A DNA stretch of 64,000 nucleotides, taken from Hordeum vulgare subsp. vulgare. Taxonomy: Eukaryota > Streptophyta > Magnoliopsida > Poales > Poaceae. Of the stretch, positions 20,107-33,190 are shown piece by piece. The notes under the pieces were generated by a model. That model was not told the origin of the DNA. It searched no databases and saw only the letters and a program-made list of their open reading frames with translations. The stretch is from positions 199,065,986 to 199,129,985 of the forward strand of contig NC_058522.1 in assembly GCF_904849725.1 (NCBI RefSeq), given 5' to 3'. The position numbers were made by a program, and so were the translations under genes. How positions within the stretch are numbered: position 1 is the stretch's first letter; each line of letters starts with the position of its first letter.

Positions 20107-23079
20107 TTGTAACAACTAAGATGCAGTCCTTTCCGATCTGGGGATCGAGGCCCCGAATTGGAAAGGAGCGCATCTAAGCGTCTCACAAACAAGGTATCAT
20201 AACACATACATAATAACAACAGATTGACAATCAGGGGTTCAATTACCATCTCATAAATATATCAGAGTACATCACGCATACAACCAAAGTAGTTCCTCTA
20301 CGGACTACAAAACAAGGGAAATGGCTATGCTACCCTGCCTGCTGGCCCACGATCACGACCACGCCTCAATCTTCTGGATAATTCATGTACAGGCGGTTGT
20401 TCTCCTCGTCATACTGCCACACCAGCTGCGTGCCATCGGGATCACCTGTCTCTGGGGTACCTGAACCTATTGGTGTTGTGAAGGAATCTGTGAGCCACGG
20501 GGACTCAGCAATCTATGACCTCGGTGCCAGAACTAGTCAAGTTATTAGGTTGGATAGGTGGAGTATTTAGGTTGCAGCATCCTAAGCTTGATATGGTGGC
20601 TAACTTACGTAGAGCATATATGAAGGTGGTCTATACTAGCGGTCGATGATAGATGATCACTAAGTGATCCTGAACACCTACCTACGTCAATCATAACCCC
20701 ACCATGTTCCCGACCAAAGAGAGGTCTTCGAGGGGACAGTCACGGTTATGCACACAGTTGGCAATTTTATTAGCTTATGTTTAAGTTATCTATTACCGGA
20801 TGTTAACAAAGTATTCCAAGTTGCCACATAACCGCGGGCACGGCTTTCCGACAGATTAAACCCTGCAGGGGTGCTCCAACTAGTCCATCACAAACGTACA
20901 TGGGCCGCAAAGTAACCCTCTATCACGAATCTCGTGATCTCGTCGGATTCCTTAGAGGAAAACCTCAACTCTAGGGAGAACCAAAGCTTCACCGGGATTC
21001 CTATACGCAAGATATATCGCTAAGGTAAGACATCTCTAGCAGGACCTCCCGTCGTGTCGACGACCCCGATAAGAGCCACGTATCTCAGTCTCAGGACATG
21101 ACGGATGGAAAAGCCTACAAGAGCCAAACCTCAAGTTTCCCTGTGGTGGTCCCCGCAGTCTGTCCATTTTGGACCAACACTCATGAGGAGCACTGGCCCG
21201 GGTTGTTGATTAAAGATCCTCGGGGTGATCATTCTCTATGCAGATTATTATTAAGTGATTAGCAAATTAACACCAATGTTGGGTCTTGCCGAACAAGTCT
21301 TAGCACTACGCGATTTATCGAGGGGGTCCCCATAACAACCCCGAACGTGTTAGGAGCGATCAATATAGAATCAAACACCAGTAGCCGGTAACTATGGCGG
21401 CAATAACGGAACAAAGCACCCGGCAAAAGGCTAGGCCTTCCGTTATTTACCAAGTATATAGGTGCATTAATTAAATAACAGAATTAAGATAATGATATCA
21501 AGCTCATGTTATTACATGAGACAAATCACCTGCATCTAGCAACGCTAACATTAGTAGTTGAGCAAAGCCTACTTAGCCATTCAAGTTTTGCTAGGAAGGG
21601 ATAAGTGTTTGGTTTCATGGCATATCAGGAGGCAATTTAATTCAGTGGTAGGCAACGAGCATATGACAAGGAAAACGTAAACTAGCATAACAAGTCTAGA
21701 GATGGAATCAAGGTCATATCATCTTGCCTGTGATATCCTCAGCTTGGAACGGTTCTTGATCGTCCTGCACGTACTCTCCCGAATCCATGAACTCGTTCTC
21801 CGATCCCGGTGTTACCCAACATAAGAATAACATCCAATGAACAACAACACCTCAAGAGGCAACAAGCACATGATGCATGAGATGAATATGAGCATGCATC
21901 ACTATTCTACTCACTAGCACAAGCATGAGAAGTAAATACATGTTCCTGGACAGAACTGCATCCTAAGCTATTTTGACATGCATGAGAATTACATGATCAG
22001 ATGCATCTCTAGAAAACGAAGCAAAAGCATATAAAGAACAAAACAAACGGAGCTACAGATCAACGGGAATCAACGAAACAAGATATGAAGCCCTACGTGT
22101 CAAATTCATCACCACACACCCAAATGGCTCAACTCTGGTATTTCCAGGTTACCAAGACATAAAACAAACCAACATGGATGGGATGGAGCAAAGAATAACA
22201 CCACAACATCAACTAAGCACTCACAAACATCAAAATGACAAAACTATACAATCTGCCATAAAGTGCATCATAGCACTTTGTGAGCTACATGCAAAGCACC
22301 TAGAGCCACCCAAATATGACAAATAATATATGTGGCTTTAGCCATCCAATAGTACTTCAAGCACAAGCAAGAATCACACACAAAGGAATTAAACACAGAA
22401 AGTTACAAGGCTGCAAACTTGCCCAAAAATATCACATTGCAGGGACTTAGTGAAAATTCCAGATTCTCACTTTCTGTCTTTGCTCTGAAGCATTTTTGAC
22501 AGCAGCCAAAACAATATCTATAGGTCTCCAAATGGAATGAAAAATTACAGGGAGCTAGAAAAACATATCAGCTTCAACTTTCCAGTTGAAAGCTAAGGCT
22601 AGATCACAACACATTGACCTGCACAACCTCATCAACAGGAGAAGAAAATATAAACAGATTCTCAGACTTAGTGAAAATCTCAGATTTCCACTAATCTGGA
22701 ATTTCAGCCACATGCCTACTTTGAGTGGGCACAGCTTGCACACATGGATTCCAAAACATGAGATGAAACCAACATGAGGTAGAGGGGGTCACCCTCTACT
22801 AGCACAACCAAGAAGCAAACCTTTGTGCTCAACAAATCACATGGAACCAAGCTCTAAACATACAAGAAAATGATAATATGTCATCTCCAGAAAATGTTCC
22901 AATGGTAAAACTAAGTTCACCGATGGATTCCTTGGGAGATTCTACCCCAAAATCATATAAAATACTTATGCACTTTCTTGGAACAAGAGGGCACAAACTA
23001 GAGAAGAAAAACTACATAGTTTCACATAGAGATGAATAGGCATCATCACATGTGATTCCACTAGCTCAACACCTACACC

Positions 23080-23480
23080 AAGAACATACACACACTCACA
23101 AGGAAGGGTACACACTCACACATATGGACATGTGTTGGTGCACCTAGCTTTAGTAGGTGGGGTGAACCCACATACACCCACACAACTACACACACTCACA
23201 ACAACTATTACACCACATATACACAAGGTGCACAAGCATATCACCCTTGGTGATTGCACCACATATACACACACATCCACCTCTTGCATGTGTGCTACCA
23301 CACACACAACACAACACCATCACCTACACTACACACTCTTGAGACCATAAGCACAATCACATCATTTCACTACAACTCATGAGAGGTAACTACACATGCT
23401 GCTACCAAGTTTATAAACACACACACATATACCTCTAGCACCCAAATTCCAATGCACTTGCACATCTCCATCCACTACAC
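23080..23480 (+). repeat. A/C-rich low-complexity tract
   Basis: Dense CACACA/ACATAC-type sequence, almost free of G on the plus strand, inside the Gypsy LTR. The open frames across it are compositional. Confidence 0.7.
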
Positions 23481-23675
23481 CTAGAGCACACACAACACAA
23501 ATACAAACCAAAATGCACCACCATGCAATCTCCATTTGCAGCAAACAAGGGAAACAAAATCTAAATGAAAATCTAGCCTATCATCTACTGATCTCATGCC
23601 TGGAAATACTGTTGCTAGCAGATAATACTACACAACAAAGAAAAATAAATCAGGAAAAAAAAAGAGGCTTGGGGG

Positions 23676-23715
23676 GGGGGGTTCGAACCCAAGTCCTCTT
23701 CTGCACTACACCGCT
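23676..23715 (-). other. B-box-like tRNA motif in the LTR (weak A box)
   Basis: On the minus strand, GGGTTCGAACCC (23680-23691) is a perfect T-arm/B-box match. The upstream GTGTAGTGCAGAAG is only a poor A-box candidate. It may be a decayed copy of the module at 23836-23895. Confidence 0.4.
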
Positions 23716-23835
23716 GCAGTTGCCACCCTGCTGGTCACCATGCTTCTGACAGAGAAGGCACAACTAGCTGGTAATGCTCTGTGGCGCTGCTACTACTGTT
23801 GCCGAAAAGAAATTGAAAAGGGAGGAGATGCACCA

Positions 23836-23895
23836 CCGGGGATTCGATCCCTGCACCTCCAGGTAACAAGCAGAGACAACAACCACTGCGCTACG
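23836..23895 (-). other. tRNA-like A-box/B-box module inside the Gypsy LTR
   Basis: On the minus strand, TAGCGCAGTGG (A box, 23893-23883) is followed about 33 bases later by GGATCGAATCC (B box, 23850-23840), nested in a partly paired T arm. The spacing is that of a real tRNA, but the acceptor stem does not pair well, so it is tRNA-derived and not a tRNA gene. A matching module sits at 63868-63928. Confidence 0.6.
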
Positions 23896-25109
23896 TTTCG
23901 TCTACTGACAGAAGGAGGGATGTATCTCTGAAGATCAACTCCTCTGCTATGAAGCACCACGCCGGCGACCGAACCAGAGGAGGACGACGGCGACTACCAC
24001 GGCTACCACCGGCCACACCACGCTACGGGGGTGAAGTAGGATCCGCAGGGGATCCATTCTCGCCTCAAAAACAACCTATTGCCGCAGCTAGCAACGGGCA
24101 CAACTTCATCTCTACTGTTGCGCCGCTCTATGCTACTACACTGAACAGAGCACCTCGACGAACGCTCGAGGCCATGCCACGCTAGAGAGGGAAGAGATGG
24201 GTCTAGAGCTGCTCACCGAGGGGAGAAGGAGAGAGGAGGAAGACGACGAAGTAGGAAGCAGAGGCGTCATCGATCTGCTGCAGGAAGAGTTGTTGGAGTC
24301 GAGGAAGAAGCGCACGTCGTGGACGTCGAGGAGGGAGTTCCCGGCTACGGCTCCGTGCAAAAATGGAACCCCTCCTGGGTCCTCTTGCACGCGCAGCTAC
24401 GGGGAGGAGAGGAGATCAACGCTACGCCGGCGTCGAGCTCGACCCGGAGCTTCTCATGGCGATGGGGACGACGAGGGAGTCTCTGGCGGCGCTGGAGGGA
24501 GAAGAGGAGGGAGAGGAGGAACCCTAGCTGAAGGGGGGAGGGAGAGGAGAGCTTATATCACCCTTGGGGGGCGAGCTGGAGCCGCAAGATCGAGGTCACG
24601 GCGATCGGGAGGCTGTGGCTGGTTCGTATACCATGACGTCGACGCGAGGAAGAAGAGGGACGACGCATGGGCTGCGGTAGCGATGGGTTATGGGCGTGGG
24701 TGAAGTTGGGCTGCGGTAGCGCCAGTGAGAGAAGGAGGGAAACCCGTGGCCCTCTCTATTTTAAAAACAACATCACAACAACTAATATTCCTAGGGAAAA
24801 CTAAGGGCATAAAAATGGAGACAAAATATCCTTGGGCATAAGGGAATTATGCCCCAAATAAATAAAATACCAAAATGACTATTTGGGCAACTAAAAATAA
24901 TTGCCAATCAGATTTAATTAAATCTGAAATAAAGGAAAACCTCAAACAAAAGAGGTTTAAAAAACCCCTCTCCTACATGCCCACACTCCAACTAAAATGC
25001 ACTAAAAGTGTAACATTTTTAAAACAGCATTCAAACACGTTTTAAAATGCCTTACAAAGTAAAAGGAGAAGGAGATGCTTCTAGGTGATCTCAAGGAGAC
25101 GCTTCTACG

Positions 25110-27752
25110 GGTCATGCTTATGTTGATGACATTGTGGTAAAATTGCAGAAGAAGGAAACGCTTCTTGGTGATCTCAAGGAGACGTTTGACAACCTACGGG
25201 TCTATCATATGAAGCTTAACCCCACGAAGTGCGTGTTTGGGGTCCCTGCTGGACATTTACTTGGGTTTTTAGTATCCGAGCGTGGCATAGAGGCTAACCC
25301 AGACAAGATTAAGGCGATTACCTCACTTGGGAAGCCGACCAACATTAACCAGGTCCAACGTATGGCGGGTCGTATCGCGGCACTTAGTCGTTTTATAAGT
25401 CGCCTGGGTGAGAAGGCCATCCCGCTCTATCAACTGCTCAAGAAGACAGAGCACTTCATTTGGACTGATGCTGCCAATGAAGCGTTTGAGGCCCTAAAAA
25501 AACAACTTGCCGAGCTGCCCGTGCTGGCAGCCCCAGCTCACAAGGAGCCAATGCTCTTGTACATTGCTGCTAATTCTAAAGCGGTGAGTGTGGCAGTGGT
25601 TGTTGAGAGCAAGGAAGAAGGCAAGGAATAGCTAGTCTAGCGGCCAGTGTATTTCGTTAGCGAGGTGTTAACCCTGTCCAAGCAGCAATATCCACATTGA
25701 TAGAAGTTGGTCTTTGGGATCTTTATGGCGAGCCGGAAGTTGAAGCACTACCTTTTGGAGCACCCCATTACCGTAGTCAGTTCTGCACCTATTGGGGACA
25801 TTATACAAAATCGAGAGGCTATGGGGTGGATTGCTAAATGGGCGATAGAACTTGGTCCCCATCATGTGAAGTATGCACCGCGTACAGCTATCAAGTCTTA
25901 GGCATTGGTGGACTTTATCAATGATTGGACCGAGCTGCAAGTGCCGGAAGACAGGCCAGAGAACACCTACTACATGATTCATTTCGACGGCTCTAGGCAA
26001 TTGGAAGGTTCAGGCGCCTCAGTGGTGCTGATATCTCCAAGGGGGACACGTTTTGTTATGTCTTGTAGCTTTTGTTTCCTTGCACGAACAATGCAGCCGA
26101 GTATGAAGCTTTATTACACGGGCTCAGAATAGCTAAGGAGATGAATTTGAGCCAAGTCGGGTGCTTGGGCGACTCAGATTTAGTGGCTCAGTAAGTGTCA
26201 GGTACCTGGGATTCCAAGGATCCGTTGATGGCGGCTTACAGGCAAGCGGTCATCGAGGTGGCGGGTTATTTCCATGGCTATGAGGTTGATCATATTGATC
26301 ATCGACAGAACGAGGCGGCTGATGTTCTTTCCCGGCTTGGGTCACAACGTAAGACTATCCCTCCTAATGTGTTCTTGGATGTTTTGCATAACCCTTCGGT
26401 GAAATTGCCTTCGGAAGAAGACATAGCAATTCCTGACCGGGAGTCACAATTGGTGGCGGCCCTTAGAGCAATTCCTGATTGGACGATATCTTACATTTCT
26501 TATCTGGCTCGAGGCAAGTTGCCATCTGATGAAGTTTTCGCCAGACAGATCGTGCAGCGATGCAAATCCATGGTTATACATAAAGGCGAGTTGCACAAAC
26601 AAAGCACTTGTGGGGTTTTCCAGCGTTGTGTCTCACCCGAAGAGGGGGGGGGGCGAGATTCTCAATGATATACATGCGGGCGACTGTGGACATCATGTCG
26701 GGTCATGATCTCTGGTGTCAAAGGCTTATCGTCATGGTTTTTACTGGTTGACGGCTCATGCCGATGCTGAAGACATAGTACGTCGATGCGATGGATGTCA
26801 GAAGTTCGGACTTCAGGCACACGTGCCGGCTGAGGAGTTGCGCATGATTCCCATTACGTGGCCTTTTGTAGTTTGGGGGCTTAACATGGTTGGCCCTTTT
26901 AAAAGATCTTCGAACAAGAAGACACTCTGCTGTTTGCGGTTGACAAATTTACCAAGTGGGTTGAAGCGGAACCAGCTGGTAACTGTGAAGCAGAAATGGC
27001 AGTCAAGTTCCTCAAGAAGCTGATCTTTCGTTTTGGCTACCCTCATAACATCATCATCGACAATGATACTAATTTATCTAAGGGGGCAATGAAGGATTTT
27101 TGTTAGTGAGAGCACATCCGGCTTGATGTGTGTGTGCAGTAGCTCATCCACAATATAATGGTCAGGCTGAGCGGGCCAACCAGGAGATATTGCATGGGAT
27201 CAAGCCCCGGCTCATGGTTCCTTTGCAGCGCACTCCAGGTTGTTGGGTTGAAGAGCTCCCCTCTGTGTTATGGAGTATCAGGACAACGCCTAATAGGTCG
27301 ACTGGGTACACTCCTTTTCCCCTTGTCTATGGGACAGAGGCGGTTTTTCCAAGCGATATGAAGCATGATTCTCCCAGAGTCGTCGCATATGTTGAAGCTG
27401 ATAATGAGTAGGCGCATCAGGATTCTTTGGACGCCCTGGAAGAGAAGCGTGATTTGGCTGCTGAACGATCGGCGATTTACCAGCAAGACTTACGTCGTTA
27501 TCATAGTCGACGTGTTAAAATCCGGGTCTTCTAGGAGGGGGGCTTGGTGCTTAGGTTGATTCAAGATCATACGGGTATGCACAAGCTTCCCCCCCTTGGG
27601 AGGGGCCTATCATCGTCAGCAGGAACCTCCGCAACGGTCGTACTACTTGATTTATCTACGCCCCGACAAACAAACCACAGAGGAAGAGACAACCCACCCT
27701 TGGAACATTGCTCATCTGCGGCCCTACTATACTTAGAGCCATTGGCTCGTCA
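25110..27752 (+). pseudogene. Gypsy pol relic: RT (C-terminal), RNase H, archaeal-type RNase H, integrase
   Basis: It starts GHAYVDDIVV (25110-25139). An open frame to 25631 holds LNPTKCVFGVPAGHLLGFLVSERGIEANPDKI and the tether/RNase H start. Broken frames continue with RPVYFVSEVL and LKHYLLEHPITV. A second RNase H follows (IHFDGSRQLEGSGASVVL near 25978; DSDLVAQ near 26175; HIDHRQNEAADVLSRLGS near 26290), as in Tat elements. Integrase is seen as FYWLTAHADAEDIVRRCDGCQ (zinc-binding part, 26740-26810) and HPQYNGQAERANQEILHGIK (E-containing, near 27150). The C-terminus is IAHLRPYY near 27705. Many stops and shifts make it inactive. Confidence 0.92.
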
Positions 27753-28902
27753 TCTATGTACATATTTAGATCATTGTGTACTCCTTACATTATATCAATA
27801 AAGCCGACGCCCATGAAATTCGGGGTCTTTGCCGTTTCAGCCCACATGTGAGCATGAGTCTTTATTGATTAAACTTAAGTCGCCCAAGAGGATAAGCCGC
27901 CATTGGGGAGGCTATTCAAACATGGACGCTACTGGTATCAAAGAGAGTAAGTCGCCTTGATGCGACCACTCAAACATAGGTACCAGTAGAGCCAAAGAGG
28001 ATCAAGTATCATGATGCACGGTTCAAACATAGGCGCCTATGTATGATCACGAACGATAAAAACCGGCTTACTTGGGGGCTACTAGTTCCCAAGTCGTTTA
28101 GCAGTAATAGCATTGTCTTCTGCTATCCTATGCCTGTTTTTCCTTGATCATAGGTCATTTGGGAGCTTCTAACTCATTGAGTCCCGCCGTAATACCCTCT
28201 TGGCCAACGAAAAATTAACGCATTACTGAATGGTTATACTGGACTGTATGTTTTGCGACTCGCCCATAAGACCCGTGTACTCTTGGCGAGTCAATCCAAG
28301 TATTGGACCCTGAACTCCCAAGGTTAAAACATTGAGGTACTTGCGAGAGCCAGCATATGGAGAATAGACAAACCATGGGTTCACTGAACCTGCTTCACTA
28401 AAGCTTGACTTGAGCATGATCAGCCAGTCTAAACACATAAAGGTTTTTGCAAAAACCTCTTTGGGTATGATTAGAGCCTTGCCAGCCCATCTACCCGCCG
28501 TGACTCACAGAGCCAGCTCATTTTACACCTTATATGGTGACTATGTTTTCAAGCAGAAGATTCAACAACAAAGACTAAACTCATCCAAAGAGGTGTTGGT
28601 CAAAGCGGGAGTATAACACTTCTTCAACTCGCCTAATCAAGGCGACTTCTATTACAAAGGTAATGTCATGAAAATTTAAACATTCAGTACATAGACAGAA
28701 GCAGTTGTTGGGCATGTTCCGAAACAACAATTACATGGCTCATTAAGGCCAGAGGTTTTCTATGTTACAACCCGGTGACAAGATTTCGCCGGGTTTAATC
28801 TCTTCTGCAGCCTGAAGCTTCAAAGAGTCACCACTTCTAAGCCGCCGCCGGCTCATCTTGTGCTGAAGTTTCGGGGTCTTGGATCTGGAAGTTGTCCACA
28901 TC
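27753..28902. other. Non-coding spacer between pol and the antisense gene
   Basis: It includes an AATAAA-like sequence near 27797 after the end of pol, and single copies of the phrase 'cttgggggctac', also the core of the 76-bp repeats further on. The plus-strand open frame at 28410-28616 has no recognisable homology. Confidence 0.5.
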
Positions 28903-31900
28903 CTAAGTGCAATTGATTAAGGCGTGAAATTCAGCTTCGTCCGTTAAGATGGTTGACGGGTCAGCGTTAGGGGCAAAAAGAGGCTTACAACGCTGAGGTG
29001 CTAAGTCCAAATGCGCGAAGCTGGGAGTCACCACACGTTTCCCTTCATCATCATAAGTTGATTGATATTTCAAAAGATCAAGACTTTGAGCAAGACGACT
29101 TGCTGCAGGGCGAATGTCCTTTACGCATTGCGCGTAGTCTTCTTCTGTGAATTCTGAACCATCATCCTTATATTCAAGGAAGCCGACAGCTATTCCATCT
29201 GGCTTGAGTTCGAGAGCATAAGCTAGTGCCCGACTCATGGCCGCCATCACTCCCTTACGCGCGGATGATTTCCTTATTTCAGTTATATGCCGAGGGATGG
29301 TTGAGAGTCGCCTCAACATGTCTTTGATGTACTTTATTGGGTCTTTGTCTCCCCAAACAGCCTTGACAGTCAGCAAGCCGCCAGCATAAAGTTGCTCCGT
29401 CAGAGTGTATATGGCCTTCAACTTCAAAACTGAATCATCTTGAAGGTTGGTGGATCGAGGGCCTATAAAGGAACAAGGGATATATAAGTCGTCGAGCACC
29501 TCGTGTCCTTTGTCACAGTGATAATAGGTTTTATGAAGGACTTTCCAAAAATAGCGTCGGTCTTCTTGGAGATATGTTGACGCAGGCCAGACAATTATGC
29601 TGTAGCTTCTGCAAGGGCGGCTTGTTCCGTTGCGGTTGACTCCTTATACTTCAGATAGTCAGCCCTGACCTGTCCAAGCTCTGCCATCGTGGCCTGGAGT
29701 TTTTCTTCTAGTATGGCCCTGGCGTCTTGCTAGCATCCTAGGCTTTTTTGCATCTCTCTTAGGGATACGTCAGTTTGACTACTAGTATCCTACAAAATCA
29801 AACATGAAAGATCAGTGACCTTAATATTATGGGGTTGCGTTGAAAGGTGGACAGACAAGTCTCAAGCATATTGCAAGCAATACACTCAACACTTGGGGGA
29901 TAATGTACTTGTTTTTCTAACAGGGAAGATAAGTTTTTCATTTCTATTAAGCAAGACCCCACTCATCTTCAAGAAGATGACCCGGCCCTTGGGGGCTACA
30001 GGTTGAAGCTCTCCACAGATTATTATGTGAGACCCGACTCATCTTCAAGAAGATGACCCGACCCTTGGGGGCTACAGGTTGAAGCTTTCCACAGGATATT
30101 AAACAAGACCTGACTCATCTTCAAGAAGATGACCCGGCCCTTGGGGGCTACAAGTTGAAGCTTTCCACAAGTTATTAAACAAGACCCGACTCATCTTCAA
30201 GAAGATGACTCGACCCTTGGGGGCTACAGGTTGAAGTTTTTCAAAGATTATTGCACAAGATCCGGCTCATCTTCAAGAAGATGACCCGACCCTTGGGGGC
30301 TATAGGAGGATATATATAAGACAGTTTGTTCTGTAAATACCTCATATCTTCTCTTCATCATATTTACTAAGACGGCTTCAAAATCTCGGCTCGACGCGAG
30401 ACGGTTCAAATATCCCGCATGAAGCTCTTCGAAGTTTAACTTCTCGATGTTTGGAAGGTCAAGTACAGATTTTCCTGTCGTCATCTTGGTGGAGACGTCC
30501 CCGGCAGTGTGCTTTGCCAACACATTGTGGACATGGGTTGTATGACCCGTCCCAGTGATAATGGCAGCATCATCTTTGGGTAAAGCACCTTTGGTTGACT
30601 TCATGGGACATGGCGGCTTGAGTTTCTCTTTGTGACTCGGCTCCACCACTTTACCATCAGTTCTGGATGGAGTAACTTGGGCATCAAGGATGTTATGTGT
30701 GTTGGCGCCTTCAGGAGGATCAGCATAAGCCCCAATATCTTCATCTGGAATATCAGGGACAGGAACATCTATTTCATCCATTCCAGGTTTGTCAACGTTT
30801 AGAGTTGACCCGCCCGTTTTCCGTTTCTTAGCTTGAGCTCTACAAAGATGAAAGGTCAAGACACACTTAAATTAAACATCATAATGAAAAATGCATACAA
30901 CAATTGATGCCATACCCTGGGAGACGGACAAGAGGTGGTAGTTTGGAAGATGCCGAGTCGCCGGATGAAGGAGGAGACACTTGTTATAGTTACAGGGTTT
31001 GATGAATGTAGGCAAAGGTTGTCAATAAAACTTGATAGGAAATAAGAAAGTACCTCAGCTCGACGTTTGCGGCTGGATGTTTTTTCAGGTAAACCCGCCA
31101 TAAGATCACCAGAAGAGCTATGGGTGTGGCGTTTTGGAGTGTATAAGGCCTTCTTCAAAAGGAAGTTAGGATCCAAGTGAGCATCTGGGTGACTCATAGG
31201 GACTTTCCTACAAACCCGCCTCTGAGGTATTTCCAAGGAAATACTTGAATAAGAAGAAATGGAAATTACCTCAGCCTCTTCAGCATCATTTTCCCTGTCT
31301 TCTCCCTGGAAGTTAAAGTACATGGTTAGAACAGATCTATGATGCCTTAACGGGACGGTCCAGGTATTTACCTCACAAACGTCTTCAGCATGTGGTGACT
31401 CGCCCACAATGGATGACTCAACCGCATCGGGTTTGCTTTTCTTCTTCTTGGCAAGGGTCTTCACTCTTTTTACACGTGGCTTGACAACCTTACGTTTTCG
31501 GAAGGGTGCATTTTTTTGTAAAGGGGGAAAGTTAATTCTACCAAAGAACATAAGAAGGCATCAAATCAAACAGATGAGAGGTAAAATTATCTACCTCAGG
31601 AGCAGGGTTGGCACGACAGAACGGTTTTAGACCAATTTTGGAACAAGCCTCTTTGGTTTCACCACATAGCTTTTTCACGAGACTGTTGATTTCTTCAGTG
31701 TCAAGCATGACATTCGTGAAACGCTGAGCATTGTTCAAGTTATCGTCATACTGACACATCAAACCCTCGCGGCGGCTCAGAGGCATGATCCACCATTCAA
31801 TCCAACATCGGATCAAGTCGACGCGAGGCAAACCATTGGCGTTCAGAGCCCTCAGCCGGGGCCAAATAGATTTGTGGGCGGCTTGTTCTTCTGAAGTCAG

Positions 31901-32479
31901 AGGTTCAGGGAGTTGAAAGTCCATTGGAAGGCGATCTTCTCTATAACCTGGTAGGGGATTCTCGTGATCTGGAGCGGTGTTTTTGCAGTAGAACCAGGTC
32001 TTTCCCCAACCTTTAGGATGGCTGGGCAAGGCGGCAACAGGGAAGCCAGTTTCACGATGCCTCTGGATGGTAACTCCGCCAAGCTCCAAGCTAGGACCAT
32101 CAGCACATTCCGTTTGGCAATTTAAATAGAAAACTCTCTAAACAGAGAAATGGTGGGTTCTATTTCTAAATATGCTTCACAATAAACCTGGAATTGGCAC
32201 AGGTTACTGATTGAACTGGGACCCAGATCTTGGGGGTGGAGATTGAAAAAGCTAAGGGCGTCTTGAAAGAACTTTTAGCCGGGGGCGCGAGAAGCCTCGT
32301 TCCAAGTGGTCTGCAAAGACTACTACTTGCCCTTTGGCAGGTTGAGGCCGAGCTTCTTTGGAAGGAGCCTTCCATTCAATCACCTCTTTAGGAAGCAAGA
32401 TCCCCATTGACACAAAACGTTGTAAGGAGGCTTCGTCAATATCAGAAGGTAACTTGTCGCATTTCGATGGTTTTGACAT
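28903..32479 (-). pseudogene. Multi-exon antisense gene of the Tat element ('putative gypsy-type transposon' / Transposase_28-like)
   Basis: ATG at 32479 (MSKPSKCDKLPSDIDEASL...). The first exon runs to 31595 with two frameshifts (near 32285 and 32125). It holds QVVVFADHLERGF, FFNLHPQDLGPSSISNLCQFQVYCEAYL and WGKTWFYCK...PLPGYREDRLP, typical of the plant 'transposase (putative) gypsy type' family as I recall it. Likely exons follow with GT...AG ends: 31537-31372, 31305-31270, 31221-31054, a short one near 30985-30910, and 30839-30341. A last part from about 29790 holds a helical stretch (EEKLQATMAELGQVRADYLKYKE) and, in another frame, 29499-28903 ending FHALINCT. Exons mostly end GAG|GT. Its function is unknown to me. 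This copy has frameshifts and stops. Confidence 0.75.
29961..30303. repeat. Tandem array, 76-bp unit, about 4.5 copies
   Basis: 'actcatcttcaagaagatga' starts at 29961, 30037, 30113, 30189 and 30265 (first base g in the last), exactly 76 bp apart. Each unit contains CATCTTC-AA-GAAGATG, a perfect 7-bp inverted repeat, then 'cccttgggggctacagg'. The array lies in the proposed intron of the antisense gene between 30340 and about 29790. Confidence 0.95.
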
Positions 32480-33190
32480 AATGTCCCAAGCCGGAAAAAG
32501 ATCAGCTGCATGGATATAAATGACGGGTTATTCTAAAATGACTAGCAAGAAGGGACATTGCAATGTTCTAAGTCGCCTAAGAATGGGAGGGCGCATGATA
32601 ATGGCGAGTCACGAAAAGCGCTAAGCCGATTTCATGGTAAGTCGCCGTTAGGTCATGAAGGACCCCAAATGATTGAATCTTGCTAAATGTTGGAAGAACA
32701 GTTTTTATCAAAACTACAAAATAGTCTGGATCTACTAGCAGTGTAGAAAATAAAAGTTAATGGCTGAAATAAAAACAACGAAGAACAGCGGCTATAGCAA
32801 CTTAAAGGCGACATATTTTTCATGCAGAGATAACAGTAAAGTTTTTGCTAGATTCATCCCGCATCCGCTTCCACTACTTGCTAAGGGAGTTTCGTTGCGT
32901 TTAAAGGAGTATATCAACTAGTGTTGTTAATGGAGGTGCGACGAACCCTAGAGAAGCTCCGGCGAACTACGTTACGTGATTCGAGTAGATCTATACAAGG
33001 AGATAAAGGCGTACCTGACGGCGTCGACTGGCGGAGGAAAAAGATCGAAATTGGGCGGAGAGATGAACAAAGAAGGAATCCGTGCTTCGGAGGGGATCGC
33101 TCGAGAAGATGCAGCGGCGGCGCGTCAAGGGTTGACCAGCTCGAGGAGGAAGAAGATGAGTTAGGGTAAAAAGTAAAAAAGATTCCTCGT

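Larger units (their letters stand above)
17755..25014 (-). mobile_element. Truncated Ty3/Gypsy element (5' LTR, leader, gag, start of pol)
   Basis: Read on the minus strand: a putative 5' LTR (25014-20108), a PBS-like site (20107-20092), a leader of about 1 kb, gag from 19052 and the protease motif, ending abruptly at about 17755. RT, integrase and the 3' LTR are missing. A proline-rich gag with one CCHC knuckle and LFDSGASHCFVS suggests a chromovirus of the Tekay/Del type. A related LTR occurs at 60948-64000. Confidence 0.75.
20108..25014 (-). repeat. Putative long LTR (about 4.9 kb) of the Gypsy fragment
   Basis: On the minus strand it begins TGTTACAC (plus-strand end at 25014) and ends GTTGTTACA (plus-strand start at 20108), the TGTNACA inverted termini common in this group. 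About 20560-20900 and 21280-21420 are clearly similar to 61400-61780 and 62160-62330, including the shared phrase 'gccacataaccgcgggcacg'. It includes an A/C-rich tract and tRNA-like modules, listed separately. The open frames at 23949-24703 overlap on both strands and I do not accept them as genes. The right boundary rests on terminal motifs only. Confidence 0.6.

Noticed and set aside
23836..23895. Functional tRNA gene
   Set aside because: The A and B boxes are good, but the acceptor stem does not pair and the D stem is poor. It is tRNA-like only.
23949..24703. Overlapping open frames on both strands as a gene
   Set aside because: GC-rich LTR sequence produces long frames in several phases, and none resembles a known protein.
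29961..30303. CRISPR-like array
   Set aside because: The unit is 76 bp with no unique spacers, the genome is eukaryotic, and the array sits in an intron of a retroelement gene. It is a minisatellite.
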